A DNA stretch of 9,335 nt from Candidatus Hydrogenedentota bacterium (lineage in GTDB: Bacteria > Hydrogenedentota > Hydrogenedentia > Hydrogenedentales > SCBR16-9): the NCBI GenBank assembly GCA_007116095.1, contig SKJD01000082.1, positions 1 through 9,335 of the forward strand. The letters are read 5' to 3'. Of the stretch, positions 1 to 6,687 are shown in pieces. The translations under genes were made by a program, and so were the position numbers. Below the pieces are notes generated by a model. That model was not told the origin of the DNA. It did no database searches and saw only the letters and a program-made list of their open reading frames with translations. The stretch's first letter is position 1, and the number at the start of each line of letters is the position of its first letter.

Positions 1-2
1 CC

Positions 3-1256
3 CTGGAGAACAACAAAGACTCGGGCTCGACCGAGGACGTCAATGATTTTGACGGGGCCTATGACCTGGATTCCTACATGGATTCCTGGCGAATACGCCA
101 TAAAGAAGGCCAGGACCTGAGTTTCAATCCAGACCAGATCGACCGCCAGCGTTATTATGAAGACTCCATCACCCAGGGCAAGTCCCTGCGCGCCCATCTG
201 CTGGAGCAATTGCGCTTTGCCGACCTCAGTCCGGCCGACATGCTGATCGGCGAACGCATCATTATCGGTGAGCTGAATGAGCGAGGCTACTTTATCGGGA
301 ATCCCGAGGAGATTGCCCAAGACCTGCTGGTGACGCGGGAGCAGGTGCTGGATGTGTTGGGAAAGGTGCAGGGCTTTGAGCCGACTGGCGTGGCGGCGCG
401 GAACATCGAGGAGTGCCTACTACTCCAGATTGCCGTTGAATATCCGGACGAGCCAGAGCTGGTTGCCCTGGTAACCGAGCACTTCGAGGCCTTGAAGCAA
501 CGGCAAATTCCCAAAATCGCCAAGGCCATGGGCGTCACGCCAACGCGGGTGGAGGCGCTGAAAGACATGTTGGCCACCCTCAATCCCTGGCCCGGCAACC
601 AGTTTGAGCAGGATCGCCCCCAATACATTCAGCCCGAAGTTGTGGTTGAGAAAGTCGAAGGCGAATATGTGGTGCGCCTGGTTACGGAGCATCTCCCGGA
701 CGTCGACATCAATCTTGACTACCACAAGATGGTGAAAAACAGCCAGCTATCCAAAGAAGAAAAGGGGTATGTCCGCGAGAAGCTGGAGGCGGCCCGCTGG
801 CTGAAGCGCAACCTGACCCAACGCCAGCAGACCATCATCCGCGTGGCCGAGGCGATTGTCGCGGTGCAGAAAAACTTTCTCGACAAAGGCGTTGAGCACA
901 TCAAGCCGCTCAAGCTACAGGACATCGCGGACCGTATCGGCATGCACGAGTCCACCGTCGCCCGCACGACGAAGGGGAAGTACATGCAGACGCCGCAGGG
1001 GCTCTTCGAGTTGAAGTACTTCTTCTCCACCGGATTGAAGTCGGACCAGGGCGAGGACCAGTCCGCACGTCGCATCCAGGCCCTGGTCAAAAAAATCGTA
1101 GACGAAGAGAACCCCAACAAGCCGCTGAGCGATCAGAAAATCTCCAACCTCATGAAGGAACAGGGGATCAACGTTGCCCGCCGCACTGTCACCAAGTACC
1201 GCGAGGCCCTGGGTATACCTTCCACCACCCTGCGCCGCCAATACAGCCAGCGTTAA
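3..1256 (+). CDS. rpoN: RNA polymerase sigma-54 factor RpoN, 5'-truncated by window edge
   Basis: Sigma-54 directs core RNA polymerase to -24/-12 promoters that need AAA+ enhancer-binding activators. The reading frame is open from base 3 to the TAA at 1254-1256 (417 codons visible). An internal ATG at 78 is not the true start, because the frame continues upstream into an acidic stretch typical of the region I/II linker. Visible in order: the core-binding domain with FEPTGVAARNIEECLLLQI at about 364-440 (canonical FDPxGVxARxLxECL), the central HTH region with MHESTVAR and GLFELKYFFS at about 940-1030, and the C-terminal RpoN box ARRTVTKYRE at 1176-1205, which reads the -24 element. The N-terminal region I (activator response) lies outside the window. 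The usual proteobacterial followers hpf, ptsN and rapZ are absent; a convergent gene ends 7 bp downstream. The family call is near certain; the full length is unknown. Confidence 0.97.
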   Translation: MENNKDSGSTEDVNDFDGAYDLDSYMDSWRIRHKEGQDLSFNPDQIDRQRYYEDSITQGKSLRAHLLEQLRFADLSPADMLIGERIIIGELNERGYFIGNPEEIAQDLLVTREQVLDVLGKVQGFEPTGVAARNIEECLLLQIAVEYPDEPELVALVTEHFEALKQRQIPKIAKAMGVTPTRVEALKDMLATLNPWPGNQFEQDRPQYIQPEVVVEKVEGEYVVRLVTEHLPDVDINLDYHKMVKNSQLSKEEKGYVREKLEAARWLKRNLTQRQQTIIRVAEAIVAVQKNFLDKGVEHIKPLKLQDIADRIGMHESTVARTTKGKYMQTPQGLFELKYFFSTGLKSDQGEDQSARRIQALVKKIVDEENPNKPLSDQKISNLMKEQGINVARRTVTKYREALGIPSTTLRRQYSQR

Positions 1257-1263
1257 TCCTGCC

Positions 1264-3387
1264 CTATTCCGCTTCCTGCATTTCCGAAAGACGCTGGGCC
1301 ACAGCCGCAGCCGTCAGCGCTTGTAGTGGACCCCGATGACTCACGAGGTGGCCATCGTAGAAGAAGAGCGGCATATTCAGTCGGTGGGCCTGCACCATGA
1401 TCATGCGATCATTCAGCTTCGTCCAGTTACCACGCCCCGCGCCATTCAGGAGTAGCCCCCCGTCCGCTTCAAAAGACAAGAGGTTGTCCCGAAGTTGCCA
1501 GTGGGTGCCGGGCAGGTCCGCCGGTACATCCACGGTATACGGCGGATCAAGCTGAGCCAATGCCGCGTTCAGGGCCTCGGGAATCTTCGGCGCAAAGCTT
1601 GCCGAGTCGATGTCTTGGGCATACTGAATGTAGCCGATGAACATTTCGTCAAAGGACTGTTCCCCGAAACGCACGGTGCTGTCGGGGTCCGGATTGCGGG
1701 GGTTGTAAATACTGTTGTCGAAGGCCCCTACGCAATGCATCACACTGCCTGCCGGTACGCCCAGGGGCTCTTCAAAGGTGTACAGGGGCTGCCAGTCGAA
1801 CTCGTAAAACGGCACGTTTAACAGGGTATTTGGCGCGGCGTCCGGGCGGTCCAGCGTAAAACGGAAGCGGCTGCCCCGGTAGTGCATGTGTGGCGACAGG
1901 CCCAGCAATTGAACGTCTTGATCAAAAGTGAATTGGGCCGTCACTTCATGGTCCTGACTGTGTGGCGGAATATTCAGGCTGGTTTCCGCGGCGCCCCGGA
2001 TATGCAGGGACTTCGCCGGCGCTTTATCGTGGAAATAAAGTCCCATCTGGGTCTGATCGGTCTCCGGGCGTCCCGTGGCGTTGTAGTGCATCTGGAAGAC
2101 GAAGACCGAGCCTGCGGGGAGGAACATCCCCATATCCTCGGGAAAAGGCTCCACCGGCGAACCCGGGACATAGGCCGCGAAGTACCCGTCCAGGCCGCCC
2201 TGCATGTCCGGCTGCACATGTTGGTATTCCAGCGGATACAGCACAAAGATCAGCGCATGGTGCACCACCGCCTGATTCGTGGGCTTCACATCAATGGCCC
2301 GGACCCAGCGGTCTTCTTCCAGACCGGAGGGCACATGGAAATAGCGGTAGGCGAAGATCCCCTCGGCGTCCAGTTCCTGGAGTTCAGGCAATTGCACCTC
2401 GAGGTCCGGCGCGCCCAGAAGCCAGTCGCTTTCTTCGATACGCGGCGTCTCTCGCAAGGGGTCCGGCTCTTCGCCGTCCCATGGCGCGCCTTCGTCCAGC
2501 CAGTGCAGGAGCGTTGTCTCTTCCGTGGCGCTCAGACCGCGATCATGCCGGAATTCACCATAGTCCGGATCCGCGTGCCAGGGCGGCATGCGGCGGGTCT
2601 GGATAACTTCCCGAATCATCGCCGACCACCCCTGGATACGCTGATGGCCGTTCAAAGCAAACGGGGCCGCACCACCCGGGGCATGACAGGACAGACATTT
2701 GTTCTGCAAAATGGGAACGATATCGCGCACATAGTCAATGTCATCCGGTGTCTCATAGGTAATCAGGCATCCTCGCGGCGCAACCCGATCAACATCGATT
2801 GCCTCACCAGCCAAATGGGCGTCCAGCGCTTCTTTCAGCCATTCCTCATTGGCTTCAGGACGCTGTGCGCCGTAGTCCAGACGATCGTCGATGGGACCCC
2901 GGTACACAATCCGCCAGTTATCTCCCGGAGCCAGAAGCAGCGCCTCTGCGGTACGCTCAATACCCAGTCCCCGGCTGACCATCTGGCTTTCATCTTTGAG
3001 TATGGGCATCCGGATGTCGAAATCTTCGGCCTCTTCCCGGATATCCGCCCTGCTGTCCTGCGGATTGGCGTTAAGCATCAGGAAGGCTACGTCCTTGTCC
3101 GCATAGGCTTCCTGCAGCGCATTCAGGCGGGTGACATTCAGCCGGACGATGGGACAGGCGATGCCGTGGGTGAATAGCACCACCGCCTCATGATCCCGTA
3201 GTCGGTAGAGTTCGTGGGAACGGTCCTGGTGGTCGTTCAGTCGAAAATTGGCCGCATGCGTGGGCTCGGGCAATGTCGCGCCCGCTGGCTGCAGGAGCAT
3301 CAATACGCCCAGGATAAGCAGGGTTAAGATGCTAAAGTTGGTCGGTTTCGTCGGGATTAGGGGCAAGGTAATACTGCGAAACTGCAT
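1264..3387 (-). CDS. Secreted redoxin / cytochrome c / PHM-like copper monooxygenase fusion protein
   Basis: I chose the ATG at 3387-3385 (707 aa) because GAGG sits 7 bases before it and a signal peptide follows directly (hydrophobic core about residues 19-33, then QPAGA). An ATG at 3474 would add 29 residues before the signal and lacks these supports. After export, residues about 45-195 form an AhpC/TSA-like thioredoxin fold with a single cysteine (C78, in GIACPIVR). Residues about 218-310 carry one heme c site, CLSCH (C231, C234, H235), with M267 in RRMPPW a possible axial ligand. Residues about 325-600 resemble ascorbate-dependent type II copper monooxygenases (PHM/DBM family), with HH at 376-377, H434 in QMHYN, HMH at 500-502 and M550 in GSVMHC. 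These match the three CuA/CuH and three CuB/CuM ligands. A further 100-residue C-terminal part, about 605-707, is unassigned and beta-rich in appearance. Likely periplasmic. The substrate is unknown and no peptidylglycine lyase (PAL) domain is seen. The 149-bp leader to pilC shows no clear promoter. Confidence 0.85.
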   Translation of the reverse strand: MQFRSITLPLIPTKPTNFSILTLLILGVLMLLQPAGATLPEPTHAANFRLNDHQDRSHELYRLRDHEAVVLFTHGIACPIVRLNVTRLNALQEAYADKDVAFLMLNANPQDSRADIREEAEDFDIRMPILKDESQMVSRGLGIERTAEALLLAPGDNWRIVYRGPIDDRLDYGAQRPEANEEWLKEALDAHLAGEAIDVDRVAPRGCLITYETPDDIDYVRDIVPILQNKCLSCHAPGGAAPFALNGHQRIQGWSAMIREVIQTRRMPPWHADPDYGEFRHDRGLSATEETTLLHWLDEGAPWDGEEPDPLRETPRIEESDWLLGAPDLEVQLPELQELDAEGIFAYRYFHVPSGLEEDRWVRAIDVKPTNQAVVHHALIFVLYPLEYQHVQPDMQGGLDGYFAAYVPGSPVEPFPEDMGMFLPAGSVFVFQMHYNATGRPETDQTQMGLYFHDKAPAKSLHIRGAAETSLNIPPHSQDHEVTAQFTFDQDVQLLGLSPHMHYRGSRFRFTLDRPDAAPNTLLNVPFYEFDWQPLYTFEEPLGVPAGSVMHCVGAFDNSIYNPRNPDPDSTVRFGEQSFDEMFIGYIQYAQDIDSASFAPKIPEALNAALAQLDPPYTVDVPADLPGTHWQLRDNLLSFEADGGLLLNGAGRGNWTKLNDRMIMVQAHRLNMPLFFYDGHLVSHRGPLQALTAAAVAQRLSEMQEAE

Positions 3388-3536
3388 ACCAATTCCTCGG
3401 TTCAGGTTGTGGGATGAAACGATGCCGTACGTTTGAAGCGCGGGCGTGCTGTTTGCAATAGCAGGCTCGGCCAAGACACACGGATAAACACCAGAAACCG
3501 CGCCCCTGTTCCCTGGCCAAGCGTTGTCGACGTAGA

Positions 3537-4742
3537 TTAAATGAGCGTGCTGAGCTGGAGGATGGGCATGAAGAGTGCAATAACAATGCCGCCCACGACG
3601 ATACCCATCATCACAATCAGGATGGGTTCCAGCAAGCTGGTGAGCTGATCCACCGTGGCGCGGACTTCCGAATCATAGAACTCGGCGATTTTCATCAGCA
3701 TCGTTTCCAGGGCGCCGGTTTTCTCACCCACCGCGATCATGCGGGTTACCATCGTGGGAAATACCCCGGAATCCGCGAGCGGCCCGGCCAACGACTCCCC
3801 GTTGCGTACACTGTCGCCGGCATTGCGCACCGCCCGGGCATAGACCTCGTTGCCTGCCGTACGCTCTACAATTTCCATCGCTTGCAGGATATTGACGCCG
3901 CTGCGGGTGAGGGTGCTCAGCGTGCGGGTCACCCGGCTGATAGCCACCTTGCGTTGCAATCCGCCGAATACGGGCAGGCGCAGCTTCATTTCATCAATAT
4001 TGTAGCGACCTCCCGGGGTACTGCCATAGATGCGCAAAAAGATGGTTGACAAGATGCCGGCCAGGATCATTGTGGGCACGGCATACCAACTACGCAAAAA
4101 GAAACTGATGGCGATCAGCATCTGGGTGGGCATGGGCAACTCTCCGCCGAGTTCGGCGAAGATTTGCTGGAATTGGGGCACCACAAAGGCGATAAGACCA
4201 GCGGCAATCAGGATGATGATGGAGAACGCGACCACCGGGTAGGTCATGGCGGATTTGATGCGTCGGCGCAATTCCTCGGCGGCCTCCAGGTATTCGGCCA
4301 GTTGCAGGAGTACCCCGTCCAGGTCACCGCTGGCCTCCCCGGAGCGCACCATGCTCACGTAGAGATCCGGAAAACAGCGGGGGAAGCGCCGCAAGGCGTC
4401 GGAAAAGGTCTCCCCAGCTTCCACATCCTGGGCGATGGAGTCGAGTATGGCGCCGAAATTGGGGTCTTCCGTCTGCTCGGAGAGAATGTCCAGCCCCTGG
4501 AGTAGCGGCAAACCGGAGCTGACGATGGTGGAAAGCTGGCGGGTGAATATCTGGAGTTCCCGGGATTTTACGCGGCGGTTCAGGCGGACATTCTTGACTT
4601 TGCCCCCTTCTTCGACGACTTTCAAAGTCGTCATGCCGCGCTGTTGCAGCAATTGTTCTACTGCAATGCGGCTGTCCGCTTGCATCTTCCCTTTTTGCTT
4701 GGCGCCACTGCGTGTACGCGCTACGTAAGCATATGATGGCAT
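3537..4742 (-). CDS. pilC: Type IV pilus / type II secretion inner-membrane platform protein (PilC/GspF)
   Basis: PilC/GspF is the inner-membrane platform that couples the cytoplasmic assembly ATPase to pilin extraction and filament growth. The protein is 401 aa, the normal family length. It has two T2SSF repeats: residues about 65-190 (FTRQLSTIVSSGLPLLQ, then MVRSGEASGDLD) and about 268-392 (RVTRTLSTLTRSGVNILQ, then RMIAVGEKTGALETML). Membrane segments are at about 169-190, 219-238 and 372-397, with the typical ending GGIVIALFMPILQ. The start has GGAG 9 bases upstream. No pilB, pilT, pilD or pilin gene lies beside it, so it is an orphan within this window. The 'pilus' versus 'secretion' assignment cannot be settled from the protein alone; PilC is preferred because the ending and size fit, but GspF is possible. 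Confidence 0.93.
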   Translation of the reverse strand: MPSYAYVARTRSGAKQKGKMQADSRIAVEQLLQQRGMTTLKVVEEGGKVKNVRLNRRVKSRELQIFTRQLSTIVSSGLPLLQGLDILSEQTEDPNFGAILDSIAQDVEAGETFSDALRRFPRCFPDLYVSMVRSGEASGDLDGVLLQLAEYLEAAEELRRRIKSAMTYPVVAFSIIILIAAGLIAFVVPQFQQIFAELGGELPMPTQMLIAISFFLRSWYAVPTMILAGILSTIFLRIYGSTPGGRYNIDEMKLRLPVFGGLQRKVAISRVTRTLSTLTRSGVNILQAMEIVERTAGNEVYARAVRNAGDSVRNGESLAGPLADSGVFPTMVTRMIAVGEKTGALETMLMKIAEFYDSEVRATVDQLTSLLEPILIVMMGIVVGGIVIALFMPILQLSTLI

Positions 4743-4825
4743 CGATAAGAACTCCGTTCAAACCCGTAAACTTCCTGCCTAAGCATAGCTAATGTACGTA
4801 CTGGACAGGGGGAATTGCAACAAAT

Positions 4826-4841
4826 GGCAGGGCCAGGGCCA
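4826..4841 (-). promoter_or_regulatory. Candidate sigma-54 (-24/-12) promoter before pilC
   Basis: On the minus strand the bases read TGGCCCTGGCCCTGCC. The invariant GG and GC dinucleotides are separated by exactly 10 bases, and 8 of the 12 informative positions of TGGCACG-N4-TTGCA match. Transcription would begin near 4813, giving a leader of about 70 bases to the pilC start. The segment is a short GGCCCT repeat, so a chance match is quite possible. A weak sigma-70 alternative (TTGCAA at 4820-4815, then TACATT after 18 bases) lies in the same leader. Confidence 0.25.
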
Positions 4842-4895
4842 AAGCTTGGGCTTGATAATTTCTCGCCGGTCAGGCGTATGCAGGGTAATATTCTT

Positions 4896-4938
4896 AAAAC
4901 TAGCCTGATAAGCGCTGGTATTATACGCCAATCAGGCT
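4896..4938 (-). terminator. Candidate rho-independent terminator after the epimerase gene
   Basis: A perfect 8-base inverted repeat, AGCCTGAT at 4902-4909 and ATCAGGCT at 4931-4938, begins 11 bases after the epimerase stop. Inside it GCG at 4912-4914 can pair with CGC at 4926-4928, closing an 11-base loop. On the minus strand the stem is followed by AG and then TTTT. The U-run is short, so termination may be partial. It would separate the epimerase transcript from pilC. Confidence 0.5.
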
Positions 4939-4949
4939 GTGCATGGTGC

Positions 4950-5852
4950 TTATTTTGTGCGGTGCAACAGTGTATGCAGCGCATCGTCCAGCCGGGGGTG
5001 CCGGAAAGCAAACCCCGCTGAAAGTAATTTTTCGGGGACGGCGCGTATACTGGGCATCAACAAAGCCTCCGCCATTTCCCCCAGGACCAGCTTCAACATG
5101 GGCCTGGGAGCAGGGAGGAAGGCGGGGCGTTTCAGGGCCTTGGACAGGGCTTTGGTAAATTCCCGGTTACTGACCGGGTTGGGCGAGGCCGCATTGACTG
5201 GCCCGGAGATATCTGTTGAGTTGAGGCAAAAATTGATCGCCCGCACTAAATCCTCCAGGGTGATCCAGCTCATGTACATGCTGCCATCGCCGATGGGGCC
5301 GCCAAGCCCGAGCTTAAAAGGCAGGAGCATTTTTTTCAGGGCGCCCCCTTCGGCGGAAAGCACCATTGCAATGCGCAGATTCACAATTCGCGTGCCACAC
5401 TTGTACAGCGGCTGACAGGCCGACTCCCAATCCCGGCAGACCCTTGCAAGAAAATCCTCCCCCGGGGCGGCGTCTTCGTTCAGCTCCTGGTCGCCCTGGC
5501 TGCCGTAGTAATTGATACCGGAGGCGCAAATCAGAATACCCGGTGGCTGGGCGCGTTCCGCGAGTGTGGCCGCGAGCAATTGGGTGCCCTGGACCCGGCT
5601 GTCCCGGATGCGCTTTTTTTTGGCCGCCGTCCAGCGTCCATCGGCAATGTTCTCACCGGCCAGGTGAATGACAGCGTCCAGGCCTTCCAGACGTTCCGGC
5701 GCATCAATACCACTTTCCGGGTTCCAGGTGATATCTTCCGGGTTGTCGGATTGCCCATGTCGCAGACGCAGCACTTCGTGTCCCTGATGGGCGGCACTTT
5801 GCTGCCAGGCCTGCCCAACGAGACCGGTGGCGCCACTCAATAAAATTCGCAT
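4950..5852 (-). CDS. TIGR01777-family NAD(P)-dependent epimerase (YfcH-like, SDR superfamily)
   Basis: This is an atypical short-chain dehydrogenase/reductase of the YfcH group, whose substrate is not established. The protein is 300 aa, normal for the family. Visible: the N-terminal Rossmann motif GATGLVG (residues 7-13), HLAGENI (63-69), the region ICASGINYYG (108-117) corresponding to the family's SAVGYYG segment, GGALKKMLLPFKLGLGGPIG (169-188), and YMSWI (193-197). The C-terminal DUF1731 domain runs over about 250-297 and ends PEKLLSAGFAFRHPRLDDAL. The start is strongly supported by a full AAGGAGG Shine-Dalgarno with a 7-base spacer (5853-5866). It is oriented divergently from marR, with about 300 bp between. 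Annotations such as 'cell-division inhibitor SulA-like' occur for this family but are not supported here. Cytoplasmic by lack of a signal sequence. Confidence 0.93.
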   Translation of the reverse strand: MRILLSGATGLVGQAWQQSAAHQGHEVLRLRHGQSDNPEDITWNPESGIDAPERLEGLDAVIHLAGENIADGRWTAAKKKRIRDSRVQGTQLLAATLAERAQPPGILICASGINYYGSQGDQELNEDAAPGEDFLARVCRDWESACQPLYKCGTRIVNLRIAMVLSAEGGALKKMLLPFKLGLGGPIGDGSMYMSWITLEDLVRAINFCLNSTDISGPVNAASPNPVSNREFTKALSKALKRPAFLPAPRPMLKLVLGEMAEALLMPSIRAVPEKLLSAGFAFRHPRLDDALHTLLHRTK

Positions 5853-5893
5853 GGAATTGCCTCCTTCAACCGGTATTTCATCCGGTATTTCAT
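5837..5893 (-). other. Possible 18-codon upstream ORF overlapping the epimerase start
   Basis: On the minus strand an ATG inside the tandem repeat opens a short frame, MKYRMKYRLKEAIPCEFY, whose TGA lies 14-16 bases inside the epimerase gene, in a different frame. The epimerase Shine-Dalgarno AAGGAGG lies within this frame as the codons for KEA. If translated it could couple or modulate epimerase translation. It has no properly spaced ribosome binding site of its own (the nearest AAGG is about 16 bases away and inside a hairpin stem), so it may be only a by-product of the repeat. Confidence 0.2.
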
Positions 5894-5904
5894 CCGGTAT
5901 GTAT
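5870..5904. repeat. Tandem 12-bp repeat, 2.9 copies, in the epimerase leader
   Basis: The plus strand reads CCGGTATTTCAT at 5870-5881, the identical unit at 5882-5893, and a diverged third copy CCGGTATGTAT at 5894-5904. The first two copies are perfect. It lies 18 bases upstream of the epimerase ATG, just before its Shine-Dalgarno. Perfect short tandem units can change copy number by slippage, which would alter leader length but not the reading frame of the epimerase. Confidence 0.9.
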
Positions 5905-5906
5905 AG

Positions 5907-5929
5907 AAACCTTCAGGTCCGGAAGGTTT
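5907..5929. other. Hairpin in the epimerase leader
   Basis: AAACCTTC at 5907-5914 pairs perfectly with GAAGGTTT at 5922-5929 around a 7-base loop, AGGTCCG. On the plus strand the stem runs into a 5-T tract (5927-5931) and so resembles a terminator. No plus-strand gene ends here, however, and on the minus strand (the epimerase leader) no U-tract follows. It could be a leader structure or a protein-binding palindrome. Confidence 0.45.
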
Positions 5930-6089
5930 TTCATGTTTGTGCAGGTTTTTCTTTTTTGCAGACGGGCTTGATTGGTGTCGCCCAAAACCGCAATATTTAC
6001 ATTGTAGGGGTGCATAATAGCGTCGGGCTGCGTTTTTTATGTAAGTTGCATTTAATATATTACTTATGCGCGTCGCAAAACCAGCGCAA

Positions 6090-6119
6090 TTGACTATACA
6101 CTGCCCTAGCAATTAGAAT
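6090..6119 (+). promoter_or_regulatory. Sigma-70-type promoter of marR
   Basis: TTGACT at 6090-6095 (5 of 6 with TTGACA) and TAGAAT at 6114-6119 (5 of 6 with TATAAT) are separated by 18 bases. Transcription would start near 6126, leaving a leader of about 30 bases. The ribosome site GAGAGG at 6141-6146 is 9 bases before the ATG. Confidence 0.65.
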
Positions 6120-6155
6120 TTCCCGACTACTTGTCCGAAAGAGAGGCCCTGACAC

Positions 6156-6641
6156 ATGTCCATCAATGAAGAATTGCAGCTTGGCCGCCCCATGGAGGAC
6201 TTCCGCCATGAGGCCGTTCTCAATATAGTCCGTACATCCAATCTGCTTTCACAGAAAGGCGCATTGCTGTTTCGCCATTTCGATCTGACTGAAGCACAGT
6301 TTAATGTACTTTTCGTACTTCGTCACAAGGAACGCATGTTGACCCAGTCCGATTTGGGCAAGCGTCTCCTTGTGACTCGGGCCAGCGTTACCTCGGTTTT
6401 GGACAAGCTCGAAAAAAAAGGCCTGATCAAGCGCAGTGTCGTTCATGGCAACCGTCGTATTTATCATGTCGACCTCACCCCGAAGGGGCTTGAGTTGATA
6501 GACCAGGTCGAGCCACGCTACCGCAAAAACATTCATGTGGTCCTGGAAGATTTTGATGAGGGCGCCTGCCGGCGGTTAATTGCCGATATCGAGAAAATCC
6601 GCGCGCGATGCCATGCGTTGGACGCCGCCGATTTTACCTGA
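6156..6641 (+). CDS. MarR-family winged-helix transcriptional regulator
   Basis: MarR proteins are dimeric winged-helix repressors, less often activators, that release DNA on binding small aromatic or lipid-like ligands or on oxidation. The protein is 161 aa, typical in length. Helical dimerisation segments flank the DNA-binding core: LTEAQFNVLFVL (44-55), then LTQSDLGKRLLVTRASVTSV (62-81) with the recognition helix about 74-88, LEKKGLIKR (85-93), and the wing HGNRRIYHVDLTPKG (97-111). The wing keeps two arginines but has N99 where many members have an aspartate. C138 and C152 are its only cysteines, and both lie in the C-terminal helix. The start is set by GAGAGG 9 bases upstream. It sits 154 bp upstream of the large lipid-remodelling fusion gene on the same strand, and control of that gene is the natural inference. 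The signal it senses is unknown. Confidence 0.93.
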   Translation: MSINEELQLGRPMEDFRHEAVLNIVRTSNLLSQKGALLFRHFDLTEAQFNVLFVLRHKERMLTQSDLGKRLLVTRASVTSVLDKLEKKGLIKRSVVHGNRRIYHVDLTPKGLELIDQVEPRYRKNIHVVLEDFDEGACRRLIADIEKIRARCHALDAADFT

Positions 6642-6687
6642 TAACGCCGGTTTTCACCAGGGCTACATCCACCTCCCGGCCAGGACG

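Larger units (their letters stand above)
5853..6155. other. Divergent intergenic region, epimerase / marR
   Basis: This 303-bp region separates two divergently transcribed genes. It is more AT-rich than its surroundings, as expected for promoters. Next to the epimerase it holds a tandem repeat (5870-5904) and an 8-bp hairpin (5907-5929). AGGTTTTTC occurs twice with a 19-base period (5924-5932 and 5943-5951). The marR promoter is at 6090-6119. An imperfect inverted repeat, TAAGT at 6042-6046 and ACTTA at 6062-6066, around a TTAATATATT core might be a regulator site, but the match is weak. I could not assign a convincing epimerase promoter on the minus strand; TATTAT or TACAAT near 6003-6018 are possible -10 elements without good -35 partners. 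Confidence 0.6.

Noticed and set aside
1882..3177. Long plus-strand open frame (431 codons) opposite the monooxygenase gene
   Set aside because: It is fully antisense to a gene with clear domains, copper ligands and a heme motif. Its translation has no recognisable domain and has the arginine/histidine-rich makeup of a GC-rich antisense shadow.
3385..3474. Upstream ATG at 3474 as the start of the monooxygenase gene
   Set aside because: It would put 29 residues before the signal peptide. The ATG at 3387 has a well-spaced GAGG and gives a normal signal sequence.
4794..4801. 8-bp palindrome GTACGTAC in the pilC leader
   Set aside because: It is short, a single copy, and has no positional link to a regulator; it is expected by chance.
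5922..5932. Hairpin plus T-tract read as a plus-strand terminator
   Set aside because: No plus-strand gene lies upstream for it to end; the flanking gene on that side is on the minus strand and starts here.
5837..6112. Minus-strand 91-codon frame across the epimerase/marR intergenic region
   Set aside because: It covers the marR promoter, has no recognisable domain, and only its last 18 codons (the repeat-derived uORF) merit mention.
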